Made by a program: the position numbers and the translations under genes
Shown: positions 39,680-48,359 of the stretch, piece after piece
How the letters are laid out: every line of letters begins with the position of its first letter
Numbering within the stretch: the first letter of the stretch is position 1
Source: Caulobacter sp. 602-1
GTDB taxonomy: Bacteria > Pseudomonadota > Alphaproteobacteria > Caulobacterales > Caulobacteraceae
Reading direction: 5' to 3'
Length of the DNA stretch: 64,000 nt
Assembly (NCBI RefSeq): GCF_003931565.1
Contig: NZ_RRYI01000001.1
Location: forward strand, 682,001-746,000
Notes under the pieces: generated by a model
Seen by the model: only the letters and a program-made list of their open reading frames with translations
Database searches by the model: none
Told to the model about the DNA's origin: nothing

Positions 39680-40969
39680 TTAGTTCACGCCCGCCACGGC
39701 CAGCAGGGCGGCCAAGCCCACCTGCATGCCCTGCACGCTGGGCGCCTTCTCGACGTCGATCCATTCATCCAGGGCGTGGGCGCGGCCGGCCTTGCCGCCC
39801 GAGCCGATGGTGACGGCGGGAATGCCCAGGCTCATCGGCACGTTGCTATCGGTCGAGCTGTCCTGATGCTCGGGCTTCATGCCCAGGGCCGAAATCGCGG
39901 CGGCGGTCAGCACCACGATGTCCGAGGTCTGCGGCGTGGTTCCCGCCGGGCGCTCGCCGATCACCTTGGCGTCGTAGCTGATCTTGCCGGCCTGGGTGGA
40001 GCGGGCGGCATTCTCGCCGGCCACGGCCTTGTCGAGGATGCCGATGAAGGTCTGGTCCAGCTTGGCCAGTTCGGCGGCGCTCTCCGAGCGCATGTCGAAC
40101 TCCATGAACACCGAATTGGGGATCGAGTTGACCGAGGTGCCGCCGCCGGTGACGCTGGCCGAATAGGTGACCTTCGGTTCCTTGGGGACCTGCACGGCGT
40201 AGAGGTCGACCACGGCCTGGCTCATCGCCGTCATCGGGTTCACGAGGCCGAACGCGCCGTAGCTGTGGCCGCCCGGGCCCTTGAAGGTCACGCGATAGCG
40301 CTTGGAGCCGACGCCGCGATCGACGATCCGCGACGGGTCAGAGCCGTCCATCGAGAAGAAGGCGCTGATCCGGCCCTTGTACGGACCCTTGTTGAACAGG
40401 AACCGCGTGCCGCGCAGGTCGCCGGGGCCTTCCTCGCCGACATTGCCGACGAACAGGATGTCGGCCTTGGTCGAGATCTTGGCCGCGTCCAGGGCGCGCA
40501 TATAGGCCAGCAGGGTGGCCAGCGAGCGGGTGTCGTCGCCGATGCCGGGGGCCATCAGCCGGGTCCCCTCGCGCTTGACCTTCACGTCGGTGCCTTCGGG
40601 GAAGACGGTGTCGAGGTGGGCGGCCAGGACCACGAACGGGCCCTTGCCCTTGGTCACCGTGCCCGGGCGCACGCCCATGACATTGCCCTCGGCGTCCATC
40701 TCGACGCTCGTGAGGCCGTGAGCCTTCAGCATTTCGAGATAGGCCTTGGCGCGCGCCTCCTCCTTGAACGGCGGGGCCGGGATCTCGGTCAGGGTGACGA
40801 TGTCGGCGACGGTGCGGTCGAAGTCGGCGTCCAGCTTGGCGGCCGCGGCCTTGAAGGCGGGCGACGCGACCATCTTGGCGACGGCCTTGGTCGGGTCGGC
40901 CTTGGGCGCGGCGAGTGTCGGTGTGGCGACCAGGACGGCGGCGAGCACGAAAAGCGAAGGGCGGAGCAT
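39680..40969 (-). CDS. M20 family metallopeptidase, exported
   Basis: 429 residues, signal peptide to about residue 20 (ATPTLAA). Zinc ligands are visible in AAHLDTVF, GIGDDTRS, EEGPGDL, MDGSDPSR and the C-terminal GRAHALDEW. The dimerisation domain is in the middle (GPGGHSYGAFG). It resembles tripeptidase T and carboxypeptidase-like enzymes acting on periplasmic peptides. Confidence 0.9.
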   Translation of the reverse strand: MLRPSLFVLAAVLVATPTLAAPKADPTKAVAKMVASPAFKAAAAKLDADFDRTVADIVTLTEIPAPPFKEEARAKAYLEMLKAHGLTSVEMDAEGNVMGVRPGTVTKGKGPFVVLAAHLDTVFPEGTDVKVKREGTRLMAPGIGDDTRSLATLLAYMRALDAAKISTKADILFVGNVGEEGPGDLRGTRFLFNKGPYKGRISAFFSMDGSDPSRIVDRGVGSKRYRVTFKGPGGHSYGAFGLVNPMTAMSQAVVDLYAVQVPKEPKVTYSASVTGGGTSVNSIPNSVFMEFDMRSESAAELAKLDQTFIGILDKAVAGENAARSTQAGKISYDAKVIGERPAGTTPQTSDIVVLTAAAISALGMKPEHQDSSTDSNVPMSLGIPAVTIGSGGKAGRAHALDEWIDVEKAPSVQGMQVGLAALLAVAGVN

Positions 40970-41017
40970 GGCGAATCCTCGAGGTTCGCCACACCCTAGC
41001 CAAGCTGCGCCGCCTGG

Positions 41018-43072
41018 CTAGGCCGTCAGCCGCGCCGCGCCGCCCATCAGCGGATCGCTGATCGAAGGCTTGCCGGTCTCGATCCGTCCCGCCAGCCGGC
41101 GCAGCCAAGTGGGATCTGCGGAGTCTCGGACGGTCAGATCGTACCAGCCTTGTTTGGTCGTGAAGGTTTTGGACTGCGTGGCGCCGGCCGCCAGGCTGAC
41201 GCGCCAGGGCTCGGCGCCGCCCTCGACCAGGACGACGCGCGGCGCGCGGCCGGTGTTGCTCAGAGTCAGCCGCATCGCGCCGCCGCTGGCCCGCGCGGTG
41301 ACCTCGACCCCCGTCGCGGCGCCGGTGAAGCGCCGATGGAAGCCGTTCGGGCCCAGCACCCACAGGTCGTGCGGACCGGCCGGCCAGGCGTCCTCCAGCG
41401 AGGCCTTCGGACCGATCGTGTAGCGGCGCGGAACCGCGTCCAGGCGCAGGCGGTCATAGACGTGCAGCACCGCCGCCGCCGCGCCCGAATTGGTCAGGCT
41501 CAGGGTCATGAAGCCGTCCTTCACCCGCCCGTCCACGGCCAGGGCGTAGGGCAGGGCGCGCGAGGGACGGGTCCCCTTGGCCTGGACCGGGGCGACGATC
41601 GTGGTCGGGGTCGGCGGCTTGATCTCCTTCAGCTTGGCCGCGCGAGCCGCGGTCTCGGCGGTCGGGGGCAGCGGTAGGAAGGGCTTGTGGTTCGGGGTCT
41701 TGAAGTCGAAGCACGAGGTCAGGTCGCCGCACACCGCCCGTCGCCAGGGCGCGATATTGGGCTCCATCACCCCGAAGCGCGTCTCCAGGAAGCGGATCAC
41801 CGAGGTGTGGTCGAACACCTGGCTGTCGACCCAGCCGCCCCGGCTCCACGGCGAGATGGCGTAGAGCGGCACGCGCGGACCCAGGCCATAGGGCCGGTTC
41901 ATCAAGTCGTCGCGCTCGGACTTGGCCTCGGTCGGGTTTCGGACCGTGTGGTGCATGCCGGTCAGGTCGATGGTCGAGCCGCCGATCAGCTTGCCGTCCG
42001 CGTCCTTGGACGGCGGCGACGGGGGCGGCATATGGTCGAAGAAGCCATCGTTCTCGTCGAAGTTCACGATCAGCACCGTCCGTGCCCAGACCTTGGGATC
42101 GGCGGTCAGGGCGTCGATGACCCGGGCGGTGTAGTCCGCGCCCTGGGCCGGGCTGGACGGAGCGGGGTGCTCGCTGTCGGCGGCGGGCGCGATGATCCAC
42201 GACACCTGCGGCAGGCGGCCGGCCAGGACGTCCTCGCGCAGCTTGTCCAGGTGCCACGTGCTCAGGGCCAGGTCCTTCAGGCGCTTGTCCGAGCCCGGAG
42301 CGTCCTTGTGGGCGTCGCGATAGGCCTTGAAGCCGGCCAGGGGGTTGTCGGTGAAATTGTCGGCCATGTCCTGGTAGATCCGCCAGGAGACGCCGGCCTT
42401 CAGCAGCCGCTCGGGATAGGTGGTCCAGGTGTAGGACTCCGCCGCCCCGCCCTTTTCGGCGAAGTCGTCGTGCGAGTTCGAGATCGACGGGCCGCCCTGC
42501 GCGCCCGAGGGATCGTTGGTCCCGGTCCACAGGAACAGGCGGTTGGTGTTGGTGCCGGTCTGGGTCGCGCAGTGATAGGCGTCGCAGAGGGTGAAGGTCT
42601 CGGCCAGGGCGAACTGGAACGGAATGTCCGCTCGTTCGAAATAGCCCATCGACCAGGCGTGCTTGGCGTCGGGCCAGCGGTCCATTCGGCCCTGATCCCA
42701 GGCGTCCTGGGCGTCGGTCCAGCTGTGCGGCGTGCTCTCCACCCGCATGTGGGCGAAGGTCTTGGTGGTCTCCAGCGGGAACGGCGCCAGCAGCTGGTCG
42801 CCGTAGCTCTGGACGAAGACCGAGCCGCCCTTGCGTTTGGCGGTGTCGCGCACCGGAACCGGGAAGCGGTCGCCGAAGCCGCGCACCCCGGCCATGGTCC
42901 CGAAATAGTGGTCGAACCCACGGTTCTCCTGCATCAGGATCACCACGTGCTCGACGTCCTTGATCGTGCCGGTGCGGACGTCGGCGTCAATCGCCGCCGC
43001 GCGGGCCAGGGCGGGCGGCAAGGCCATGGCGCCGATCGCGGCGAGCAGGCCGCGGCGGTCGAGCTGGGGCAT
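41018..43072 (-). CDS. Phosphocholine-specific phospholipase C
   Basis: 684 residues. Tat-type signal (QLDRRGLLAAIGAMALPPALARAA), then the acid-phosphatase-like catalytic domain (ENRGFDHYFGTM, HSWTDAQDAWDQGRMDRW, VNFDENDGFFDH) and two C-terminal beta domains of about 85 residues each (from about 490) as in PlcN/PlcH. It hydrolyses phosphatidylcholine or sphingomyelin outside the cytoplasm. Start chosen at ATG 43072, which gives the signal peptide; an earlier start adds 13 residues. Confidence 0.92.
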   Translation of the reverse strand: MPQLDRRGLLAAIGAMALPPALARAAAIDADVRTGTIKDVEHVVILMQENRGFDHYFGTMAGVRGFGDRFPVPVRDTAKRKGGSVFVQSYGDQLLAPFPLETTKTFAHMRVESTPHSWTDAQDAWDQGRMDRWPDAKHAWSMGYFERADIPFQFALAETFTLCDAYHCATQTGTNTNRLFLWTGTNDPSGAQGGPSISNSHDDFAEKGGAAESYTWTTYPERLLKAGVSWRIYQDMADNFTDNPLAGFKAYRDAHKDAPGSDKRLKDLALSTWHLDKLREDVLAGRLPQVSWIIAPAADSEHPAPSSPAQGADYTARVIDALTADPKVWARTVLIVNFDENDGFFDHMPPPSPPSKDADGKLIGGSTIDLTGMHHTVRNPTEAKSERDDLMNRPYGLGPRVPLYAISPWSRGGWVDSQVFDHTSVIRFLETRFGVMEPNIAPWRRAVCGDLTSCFDFKTPNHKPFLPLPPTAETAARAAKLKEIKPPTPTTIVAPVQAKGTRPSRALPYALAVDGRVKDGFMTLSLTNSGAAAAVLHVYDRLRLDAVPRRYTIGPKASLEDAWPAGPHDLWVLGPNGFHRRFTGAATGVEVTARASGGAMRLTLSNTGRAPRVVLVEGGAEPWRVSLAAGATQSKTFTTKQGWYDLTVRDSADPTWLRRLAGRIETGKPSISDPLMGGAARLTA

Positions 43073-43155
43073 GATAGAGCGCTCCGGAGAAGGTTCCGCC
43101 GGAACTAGCACAGTTGATCGGTCAGTGATGTGACAACTGGACTAGACCAAAGCGA

Positions 43156-44256
43156 TCAGTCGAACACGATCACGGATCGGGCCAGTTCCCCGCGCTTCAG
43201 CTCGTCGAACGCGCTGTTGACGTCCTCCAGCTTGATACGGCGCGAGATCAGCTCGTCCAGCTTCAGCCGGCCCTGCATGTAGAAGTCCACCAGGCGCGGC
43301 ATGTCGACCGGGAAGCGGTTGGAGCCCATGTAGCTGCCCTGGATCCGGCGCTCTCCGAGAAAGTCGACGCCGTGCAGCTCGATCTTGGTGCCGACCGGGA
43401 TCATGCCGATCACATTGGCCGTGCCGCCCCGGCGCAGCATCTTGAACGAGGCTTCCGCCGTGGCCTTCAGGCCAATGGCCTCGAAGCTGTGGTGGACGCC
43501 GCCGCCGGTCAGCTCGACCACGGCCTTGGCGATGTCGTCGACGGCCGAGGCGTCGATGACGTCCGTCGCGCCGAAGGTCTTGGCCAGCTCGAGCTTGGAG
43601 GGCATGCGGTCGATGGCGATGATCCGGCCCGCGCCGGCGATCGCCGCGCCGTTGATGGTGGCCAGGCCCACGCCGCCGCAGCCGATCACCGCCACCGTCT
43701 CGCCCGGCCGGACATTGGAGGTGTGCATCACCGCCCCGACCCCGGTCATCACCGAGCAGCCGATCAGGGCGGCGCGGTCGAACGGCATGTCCTTGCGGAT
43801 GGCGACGCAGGCGTGCTCGTGCACCAGCATGTATTCGGCGAAGGACGACAGGTTCAGGAACTGGGCCATCGGGCCGGTCCCGCCGCCCAGGTCTTCCTTG
43901 AACAGGCGCGGCTCGCCGCCCTTCGGACGCTTGGTCTCCGGGCTGATGCACAGGTTCATGTGGCCGGTCAGGCAGACCTCGCAGTGGCCGCAATAGGGGT
44001 TGAGGCAGGTGATGACGTGGTCGCCGACCTTCACGGTCCGCACCTCGTCGCCGACCGCTTCGACGATCCCGGCGCTCTCATGGCCCAGCACGGCGGGCAG
44101 GGGATGGGTGTAGGAGCCCTCGACGAAGTGCAGGTCGGAGTGGCAGACGCCGGCGGCCTTGGTGCGGATCAGCACCTCGCGCGGACCCGGCTTGCCGATG
44201 GCCACGGTCTCGATCTCGAGGGGCTTGCCCACCTCGCGCAGAACAGCGGCCTTCAT
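43156..44256 (-). CDS. Zinc-dependent alcohol dehydrogenase
   Basis: 366 residues of the medium-chain family. Catalytic zinc ligands in GVCHSDLH and LGHES; structural zinc cysteines in NPYCGHCEVCLTGHMNLC; Rossmann motif GCGGVGLATING. Closest in style to NAD(P)-dependent class III-like ADHs of proteobacteria; substrate not defined. It follows the phospholipase on the same strand but in reverse order, 83 bases upstream of it; co-transcription is possible. Confidence 0.9.
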   Translation of the reverse strand: MKAAVLREVGKPLEIETVAIGKPGPREVLIRTKAAGVCHSDLHFVEGSYTHPLPAVLGHESAGIVEAVGDEVRTVKVGDHVITCLNPYCGHCEVCLTGHMNLCISPETKRPKGGEPRLFKEDLGGGTGPMAQFLNLSSFAEYMLVHEHACVAIRKDMPFDRAALIGCSVMTGVGAVMHTSNVRPGETVAVIGCGGVGLATINGAAIAGAGRIIAIDRMPSKLELAKTFGATDVIDASAVDDIAKAVVELTGGGVHHSFEAIGLKATAEASFKMLRRGGTANVIGMIPVGTKIELHGVDFLGERRIQGSYMGSNRFPVDMPRLVDFYMQGRLKLDELISRRIKLEDVNSAFDELKRGELARSVIVFD

Positions 44257-44354
44257 GCGTGTCTCCCTTTTGCTGGCGGCGAGACTAGCGTTCGGGCGCG
44301 GGGGGACGGAAGGGGGGATTCGAACAAATGTTTGGAGATTCTAGGCGCTGCGCC

Positions 44355-44390
44355 TTGAGATTAGGAAAATTCCTAATTAGTTAGTCGCCT
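44355..44390 (+). promoter_or_regulatory. Promoter and palindromic operator of the SdpR/SdpI-like operon
   Basis: TTGAGA (44355-44360) and TAGTTA (44378-44383) have 17-base spacing. Between them is ATTAGGAA-AA-TTCCTAAT (44360-44377), an 8-base inverted repeat with a 2-base spacer, typical of an ArsR-family operator. The expected start of transcription coincides with the ATG at 44391 and there is no ribosome-binding site, so the message is probably leaderless. Confidence 0.7.
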
Positions 44391-44696
44391 ATGAATGGTG
44401 TCTTCAAAGCCCTCGGCCATCCGGCGCGCCGGCGGATGATCGCCATGCTGCGCGAGCGTCCGATGCTGTCGGGCGAGATCGCCGCCGCGTTCGACATGAG
44501 CTGGCCGACCGTGACGGGGCATCTGAACGCCCTGAAGGAAGCGGGTCTCGTCGACGCCGAGCGCGATGGAACCTCCATCCGCTACCGCCTGCGGATCTCG
44601 GCGCTCGAGGAAGCGGTCGCCGTGCTCATGGATCTCGTCGACTCGACCCGCAAGGCCGAGACTTTTGGAGAACTTGGTGATGAACGGTCGCATTAG
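44391..44696 (+). CDS. ArsR-family repressor (SdpR-like)
   Basis: 101 residues, winged helix with FKALGHPARRRMIAMLRERP, recognition helix SWPTVTGHLNALKEAGLV and wing DGTSIRYRLR. No metal-binding Cys pairs, as in SdpR-type autorepressors. It overlaps the following membrane protein gene by 17 bases, the arrangement of sdpR-sdpI in Bacillus. Its likely operator is the palindrome in its own promoter. Confidence 0.88.
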   Translation: MNGVFKALGHPARRRMIAMLRERPMLSGEIAAAFDMSWPTVTGHLNALKEAGLVDAERDGTSIRYRLRISALEEAVAVLMDLVDSTRKAETFGELGDERSH

Positions 44697-45336
44697 CCGC
44701 GCCGAAGCGGCGTCGTGGATCCTGACCCTGGGCCAGTTCGGTGTGGCGGGCGCCATCGCCGTCTTTGGGCCCACCCATCCGCTGCCGATGCATTTCGGTC
44801 TCGACGGCCAGGTCGACCGCTGGGGCGGCCGGACCGAGATGGCGGCCGTGGCTTTCGTCCTGGCCGTAATTTCGGCGCTGGCCATGGTCTTCGGGCGGCT
44901 GCCGGAGAGCGACGCTCACCTTCTGCGGGGCCGGCGCTATAGCCGGCAGGCCGTCGTCGCGGTGCTGTCCCTGATCGCGTTGCTGGAGGCCTGCCTGACC
45001 TGGGGCTGGCCAAACGAGCCGGGGCCGCGTTTCGGCATGATGGCGATCAGCGCCATCGTCGCCTTCGTTGGCGCCCTGCTGGGCAAGACCAGTCCCAACG
45101 CCATGATCGGCGTGCGCACGCCGTGGACATACGGCAGCCGTCTGGCCTGGGAGAAGGCTAATCGGCTGGCGGGCCGGCTATTCTTCTGGGGCGGCCTGAC
45201 GGGCGGTCTGGCCGCGCCGTTCGCACCGCAGCCGGAAGGCTTGAAAGCCGTGACCTTCGGCGCTCTGGCGGTGGCGGCGATCTCGGTTTTCGAGAGCTGG
45301 CGCGTGTGGCGGTCCGATCCGGACCGCGTCGTCTAG
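44680..45336 (+). CDS. SdpI family membrane protein (DUF1648)
   Basis: 218 residues with about six membrane helices. N-terminal DUF1648 motif LPMHFGLDGQVDRWGGR, C-terminal SdpI motif SPNAMIGVRTPWTYGS. SdpI proteins confer immunity to a peptide toxin in Bacillus and also sequester the SdpR repressor at the membrane; here no toxin gene is adjacent, so the role is inferred only. ATG 44680 is preceded by GGAG; in-frame TTG and GTG codons just upstream are alternatives. Confidence 0.88.
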   Translation: MNGRISRAEAASWILTLGQFGVAGAIAVFGPTHPLPMHFGLDGQVDRWGGRTEMAAVAFVLAVISALAMVFGRLPESDAHLLRGRRYSRQAVVAVLSLIALLEACLTWGWPNEPGPRFGMMAISAIVAFVGALLGKTSPNAMIGVRTPWTYGSRLAWEKANRLAGRLFFWGGLTGGLAAPFAPQPEGLKAVTFGALAVAAISVFESWRVWRSDPDRVV

Positions 45337-45346
45337 ACCGCGCGGC

Positions 45347-45820
45347 TTAAGCCGCCAGCGCCTGTTGGCGTTCGGGCAGGATGCGGCTGACGGCCAGCAG
45401 GACGGTCATGTCGCCTTCACCGCTGGTGATCACGGCGGCGACCAACGGCGAGTCCTCGCCGTCGCCCAGGGCCGGGGGCGCGTTGATGTGCTCGGCCTCG
45501 ACGGTGAAGCTGTCGCAGACGGCGTCGACCAGCAGGCCGGCGACGTCGTCATGGTTCTCGACCACGATGATCACCTGGCGGGCGCCGTCCTGGGCCGCGC
45601 CCTTGCCCAGCCGCCACGACAGGTCGATGACCGGCATGACCTGGCCGCGCAGATTGATGACGCCGCGCACATAGGGCGGCGCCTCGGGCAGCGGGGTCGG
45701 CGGGGTGACGCCGCGGATCTCGCGCACCGCGCTGACGGGGACGCAATAGGTCTGGGCCCCGACCTCGAACGAGAGGACCTGTAGGGCCTGACCCTGGGCG
45801 TAGGACACGGTGTCGGTCAT
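45347..45820 (-). CDS. cheW: CheW chemotaxis coupling protein
   Basis: 157-residue single CheW domain: FEVGAQTYCVPVSAVREI, GVINLRGQVMPVIDL, VIIVVENHDDVAGLLVDAV. It couples chemoreceptors to CheA. No other chemotaxis gene is in the window, so it may serve a receptor array encoded elsewhere. Convergent with sdpI 10 bases away. The ATG at 45820 is chosen; a longer frame adds 22 residues of non-conserved sequence. Confidence 0.9.
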   Translation of the reverse strand: MTDTVSYAQGQALQVLSFEVGAQTYCVPVSAVREIRGVTPPTPLPEAPPYVRGVINLRGQVMPVIDLSWRLGKGAAQDGARQVIIVVENHDDVAGLLVDAVCDSFTVEAEHINAPPALGDGEDSPLVAAVITSGEGDMTVLLAVSRILPERQQALAA

Positions 45821-46026
45821 GAGGGCGGTCTCCGTGGAGGTCGCAACGGGCTGTTTCGAGACACCTTTCCCGAAAAAGATGAACAAACCGGTTCCGGCGA
45901 TCGTTGAAAGACTCCGTTCAGGCGCCGTTCAGGCTCGGAGTCCGATCGTCCACGTAACGCTTGAGACGACGCGCCGCGCCGCCGGGAAGCGAAGGACCCA
46001 AGTTCGAAAGAGCCAAGGAGGCCATC

Positions 46027-46419
46027 ATGGCCAGCAAGATCATCACCACGGTCGGTCGGGTCGCCGCCGGCGTCGCCGCGCTCTCGCTGGTCGCCGCCGC
46101 CACCACGGCCTCGGCCGACCCGCGCTACGGCCACTATCGCGGCCATCGCGGCAATGACACCGCCGCCGTGGCCGTCGCCGCCGGCATCGTCGGCCTGGCG
46201 GTCGGCGCGGCGATCTCGGACGGCAACCGTCACGATCGCTACGACCGCGGCTATTACGACCGGGGCTACTACGCCCCGCCACCGCCCCCGCCGCGCTATG
46301 GCTACGGCTATGGCTACGCCCCGCGTCCGTATTACGGCCGCCCGGCGCGGGATTGCTGGACGACCCGCGAGTACGACCGCTGGAACGGCGCGTACTACGA
46401 GCGGACCGTCTGCCGCTAG
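46027..46419 (+). CDS. Small exported Tyr/Gly/Pro-rich protein
   Basis: 130 residues with a signal peptide (ALSLVAAATTASA, cleavage near 31), an Ala/Val segment AVAVAAGIVGLAVGAAI that could be membrane-embedded, and a tail rich in Tyr, Gly and Pro (YYAPPPPPPRYGYGYGYAP) ending in two Cys-containing motifs (DCWTTREYDRW, YERTVCR). AGGAG precedes the ATG at 46027. Similar envelope proteins are widespread in alphaproteobacteria; function unknown. Confidence 0.8.
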   Translation: MASKIITTVGRVAAGVAALSLVAAATTASADPRYGHYRGHRGNDTAAVAVAAGIVGLAVGAAISDGNRHDRYDRGYYDRGYYAPPPPPPRYGYGYGYAPRPYYGRPARDCWTTREYDRWNGAYYERTVCR

Positions 46420-46490
46420 TGTCCCGATCCCGAAGTTCGCAAGCGCTTGTGGCAAGCCCCGACGAACTTCGGAATCGATAAGGACGCTAG
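46416..46490. repeat. Long hairpin overlapping the stop of the small exported gene
   Basis: CTAGTGTCC (46416-46424) pairs with GGACGCTAG (46482-46490), and CGATCCCGAAGTTCG (46425-46439) with CGAACTTCGGAATCG (46463-46477), each with one mismatch. The stop codon TAG lies in the left arm. Confidence 0.75.
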
Positions 46491-46503
46491 TAAGCTTATG
46501 TTT

Positions 46504-46579
46504 CTAATGTGCTTTTTGGATTGGAAGTTCGCTCAGAGCCTGATCCAAGCGAGGGCGAACTTCCAATCCAGCACATTAG
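46504..46579. repeat. 25-base inverted repeat with 22-base loop
   Basis: CTAATGTGCT then, after a TTTT bulge, GGATTGGAAGTTCGC (46504-46532) pairs exactly with GCGAACTTCCAATCC plus AGCACATTAG (46555-46579). The inner motif GAAGTTCG also occurs in the adjacent hairpin. Confidence 0.85.
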
Positions 46580-46649
46580 GCCTTCATCGGATTAGGTCGC
46601 CGTTGTGAGCCGGCGATCCGATAGGCGCTGTCCGCCCCGACACGCCGTC

Positions 46650-46682
46650 AGCCCCGACGTCTTCGGACGTCGGGGCTTTTTC
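46650..46682 (+). terminator. Intrinsic terminator
   Basis: 12-base stem AGCCCCGACGTC/GACGTCGGGGCT with a TTCG tetraloop and TTTTTCG. It is 230 bases past the nearest upstream gene on the plus strand. The 343-base gap 46420-46762 contains nothing else but the hairpins. Confidence 0.9.
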
Positions 46683-46762
46683 GTTTTGGGGATGCGGGGA
46701 CTCGACTCCGGTCAATAATGGGAACAAAAAAGGAACATTACCGCGCCGCAGGAGGATCGCCT

Positions 46763-46990
46763 ATGTCGTTCGCCGATCAGACTTCCGTGTTTCAGAGCCC
46801 GTTCGGGGCCGGCCTGCGCCTGACCGACGATCGGCTGGACATCGCCGAGGCGGTGCTGGCGGGGGCTTGGCGCACCTTGCGCGCGGCCGGGTTCGGCGAG
46901 GCCGAGGTTCAGGCGCTGTTCGACCAGATCGCCGACCGGCCCGAGGACCTGGCGCGCCGCTTGCGCAAGATGGCCAACGCGGCGGCCTGA
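46763..46990 (+). CDS. Small hypothetical protein
   Basis: 75 residues: SFADQTSVFQSPFGAGLRL, then a predicted helical segment with AWRTLRAAGFGEAEVQALFDQI and DLARRLRKMANAAA. A GGAGG ribosome site lies 7 bases before the ATG, so it is very probably expressed. Not recognised. Convergent with the next gene. Confidence 0.65.
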   Translation: MSFADQTSVFQSPFGAGLRLTDDRLDIAEAVLAGAWRTLRAAGFGEAEVQALFDQIADRPEDLARRLRKMANAAA

Positions 46991-47007
46991 GCTTCGAGTT
47001 TAGGGGT

Positions 47008-47313
47008 CTAGCGCGAGCGTTCCAGAAGGGCGCGGAGGATCTCGGCGCGTTGGGCCGTGTCGACGCCGATGCGGCCCGCCAGTTCGCGGATGCCGGCTGG
47101 ATAGGCCTCGCCGCCGTCGGCGATCGTCCGGGCCTGGTCGGCCAGGCGGCGCAGGTCGCGATCCAGGCGCTCGATCTCTTCGCGGGCCAGCAGACGGGCT
47201 TCGGTCTGCAGACGCTCCACGCGCTGAGCGGTGGTTTCGGGACCGCGTCCCAGGTCATAGATTTCCGCCACGCCGGGGACGGGGGGCACGATCTTCAACG
47301 GCTTTCCGGCCAT
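47008..47313 (-). CDS. Hypothetical coiled-coil protein
   Basis: 101 residues: short N-terminus with KPLKIVPPVPGVAEIYDLG, then a charged helical region (QRVERLQTEARLLAREEIER) likely to be a coiled coil, and a C-terminal helix. GAGGAG precedes the ATG at 47313. Not recognised; a longer frame adds 14 residues. Confidence 0.6.
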   Translation of the reverse strand: MAGKPLKIVPPVPGVAEIYDLGRGPETTAQRVERLQTEARLLAREEIERLDRDLRRLADQARTIADGGEAYPAGIRELAGRIGVDTAQRAEILRALLERSR

Positions 47314-47492
47314 GGATTTGGGCTCCTCGATCCGGGCCGGTTCGCGCCGGCCCACATCGTATCAAAGCCTGGCTTAGCGTCAGCGTTCCGAGGTTTTCGG
47401 TGAAAGCGGGGCCACGTGGCCGCCGCGCCACAGATGCGCGCGGCGGCCGACCGTGGGCGCCGAGCTCGGCGTCCGGAGACGGATCAAATCGT

Positions 47493-48038
47493 TCAGTGCG
47501 CCACCTGGCTGTACGGTGTCTGCGAGGCCGATGGCGGCGCGGTCGGCGCCGGTTGCGGGGCCGGCTGGACGTGGGCCTGGGGCTGAGCCGGTTGCGGTTG
47601 CGGTTGAGCCGGGGCCGGGCGACGGAACTTCAGGCTGCGGCCCTGGAACTCCGCGCCGGTCTCCATGGCCAGCTGCTCATGGGTGATGTCGCCGTCGACG
47701 CGGGCGGTGCCGTACAGGCGAACCGCCTGGGCCGTCACCGCGCCGATCACCAGGCCGTGGATCTCGATGGCCTGGGCGATGACCGAACCCTCGACGCGGG
47801 CGTTCGGACCGACGATGAGCTTGCCCACCTTGATGTCGCCCAGCACCACGCAGTCGAGATGCACCTCGACGTCGCCGACGATGTCGCCGCGGACAGTCAG
47901 GCCCTGGCTGAACATCGAGGCCGGCTTCGGACGCGCGGGCGCCGGCGCGGCCGGTTGCGCTTGCGGCGCCGCGGCGCGGCCTTGATCCAGCGGGGTCAGG
48001 GCCAGCGGCGCGGCGGTGTCTTTCTTCTTGGCGAACAT
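47493..48038 (-). CDS. bacB: Bactofilin BacB
   Basis: 181 residues. N-terminal MFAKKKD, a Pro/Ala/Gln linker to about residue 40, the bactofilin beta-helix domain (about 43-130: GLTVRGDIVGDVEVHLD, GKLIVGPNARVEGSVIA, TARVDGDITHEQL), and a Pro/Gln-rich tail. Bactofilins polymerise without nucleotide beneath the membrane; BacA and BacB act in stalk biogenesis by recruiting PbpC in Caulobacter. Location near ctrA agrees with bacB rather than bacA. Confidence 0.88.
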   Translation of the reverse strand: MFAKKKDTAAPLALTPLDQGRAAAPQAQPAAPAPARPKPASMFSQGLTVRGDIVGDVEVHLDCVVLGDIKVGKLIVGPNARVEGSVIAQAIEIHGLVIGAVTAQAVRLYGTARVDGDITHEQLAMETGAEFQGRSLKFRRPAPAQPQPQPAQPQAHVQPAPQPAPTAPPSASQTPYSQVAH

Positions 48039-48116
48039 CGGCGGCGACCTTTGTCTCAAAATGGGCTTCAGGAAGCACCATCCCGCAAGAACCGGGCCGA
48101 TTTCAGGACCGGGCCG

Positions 48117-48359
48117 TCAGGCGTCCTTGACGTGTGTGGTCGGGCGATCCTCGCCGGACGAGACTTCCTGATGCCAGACGGCGTTCTTGTCCTCGTAGGT
48201 GATCCCCTCGGTCTCGCCCGAAACCCGCTGCTCGCCGGCCGCCCGCTGGGCCGCCTTCAGCGCCGCGTCGTGGCTGGGAAAGGTCTCGGAGAAGGTGTCG
48301 CCCACCTTGTAGGCCCAGCCGCCGTCGTGCTCGACGATGATGTAGGTGATGTCGGTCAT
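48117..48359 (-). CDS. DUF2188 domain protein
   Basis: 80 residues fully covered by DUF2188: YIIVEHDGGWAYKVGD...TFPSHDAALKAAQRAA...YEDKNAVWHQE. Small soluble protein of unknown function, often stress-induced in proteobacteria. Lies between bacB and cobS on the same strand. Confidence 0.85.
   Translation of the reverse strand: MTDITYIIVEHDGGWAYKVGDTFSETFPSHDAALKAAQRAAGEQRVSGETEGITYEDKNAVWHQEVSSGEDRPTTHVKDA

Noticed and set aside
44322..44336. GGGATTCGAAC, resembling the T-arm of a tRNA on the minus strand
   Set aside because: No acceptor, D or anticodon arms can be folded around it; it is in the leader of the alcohol dehydrogenase.
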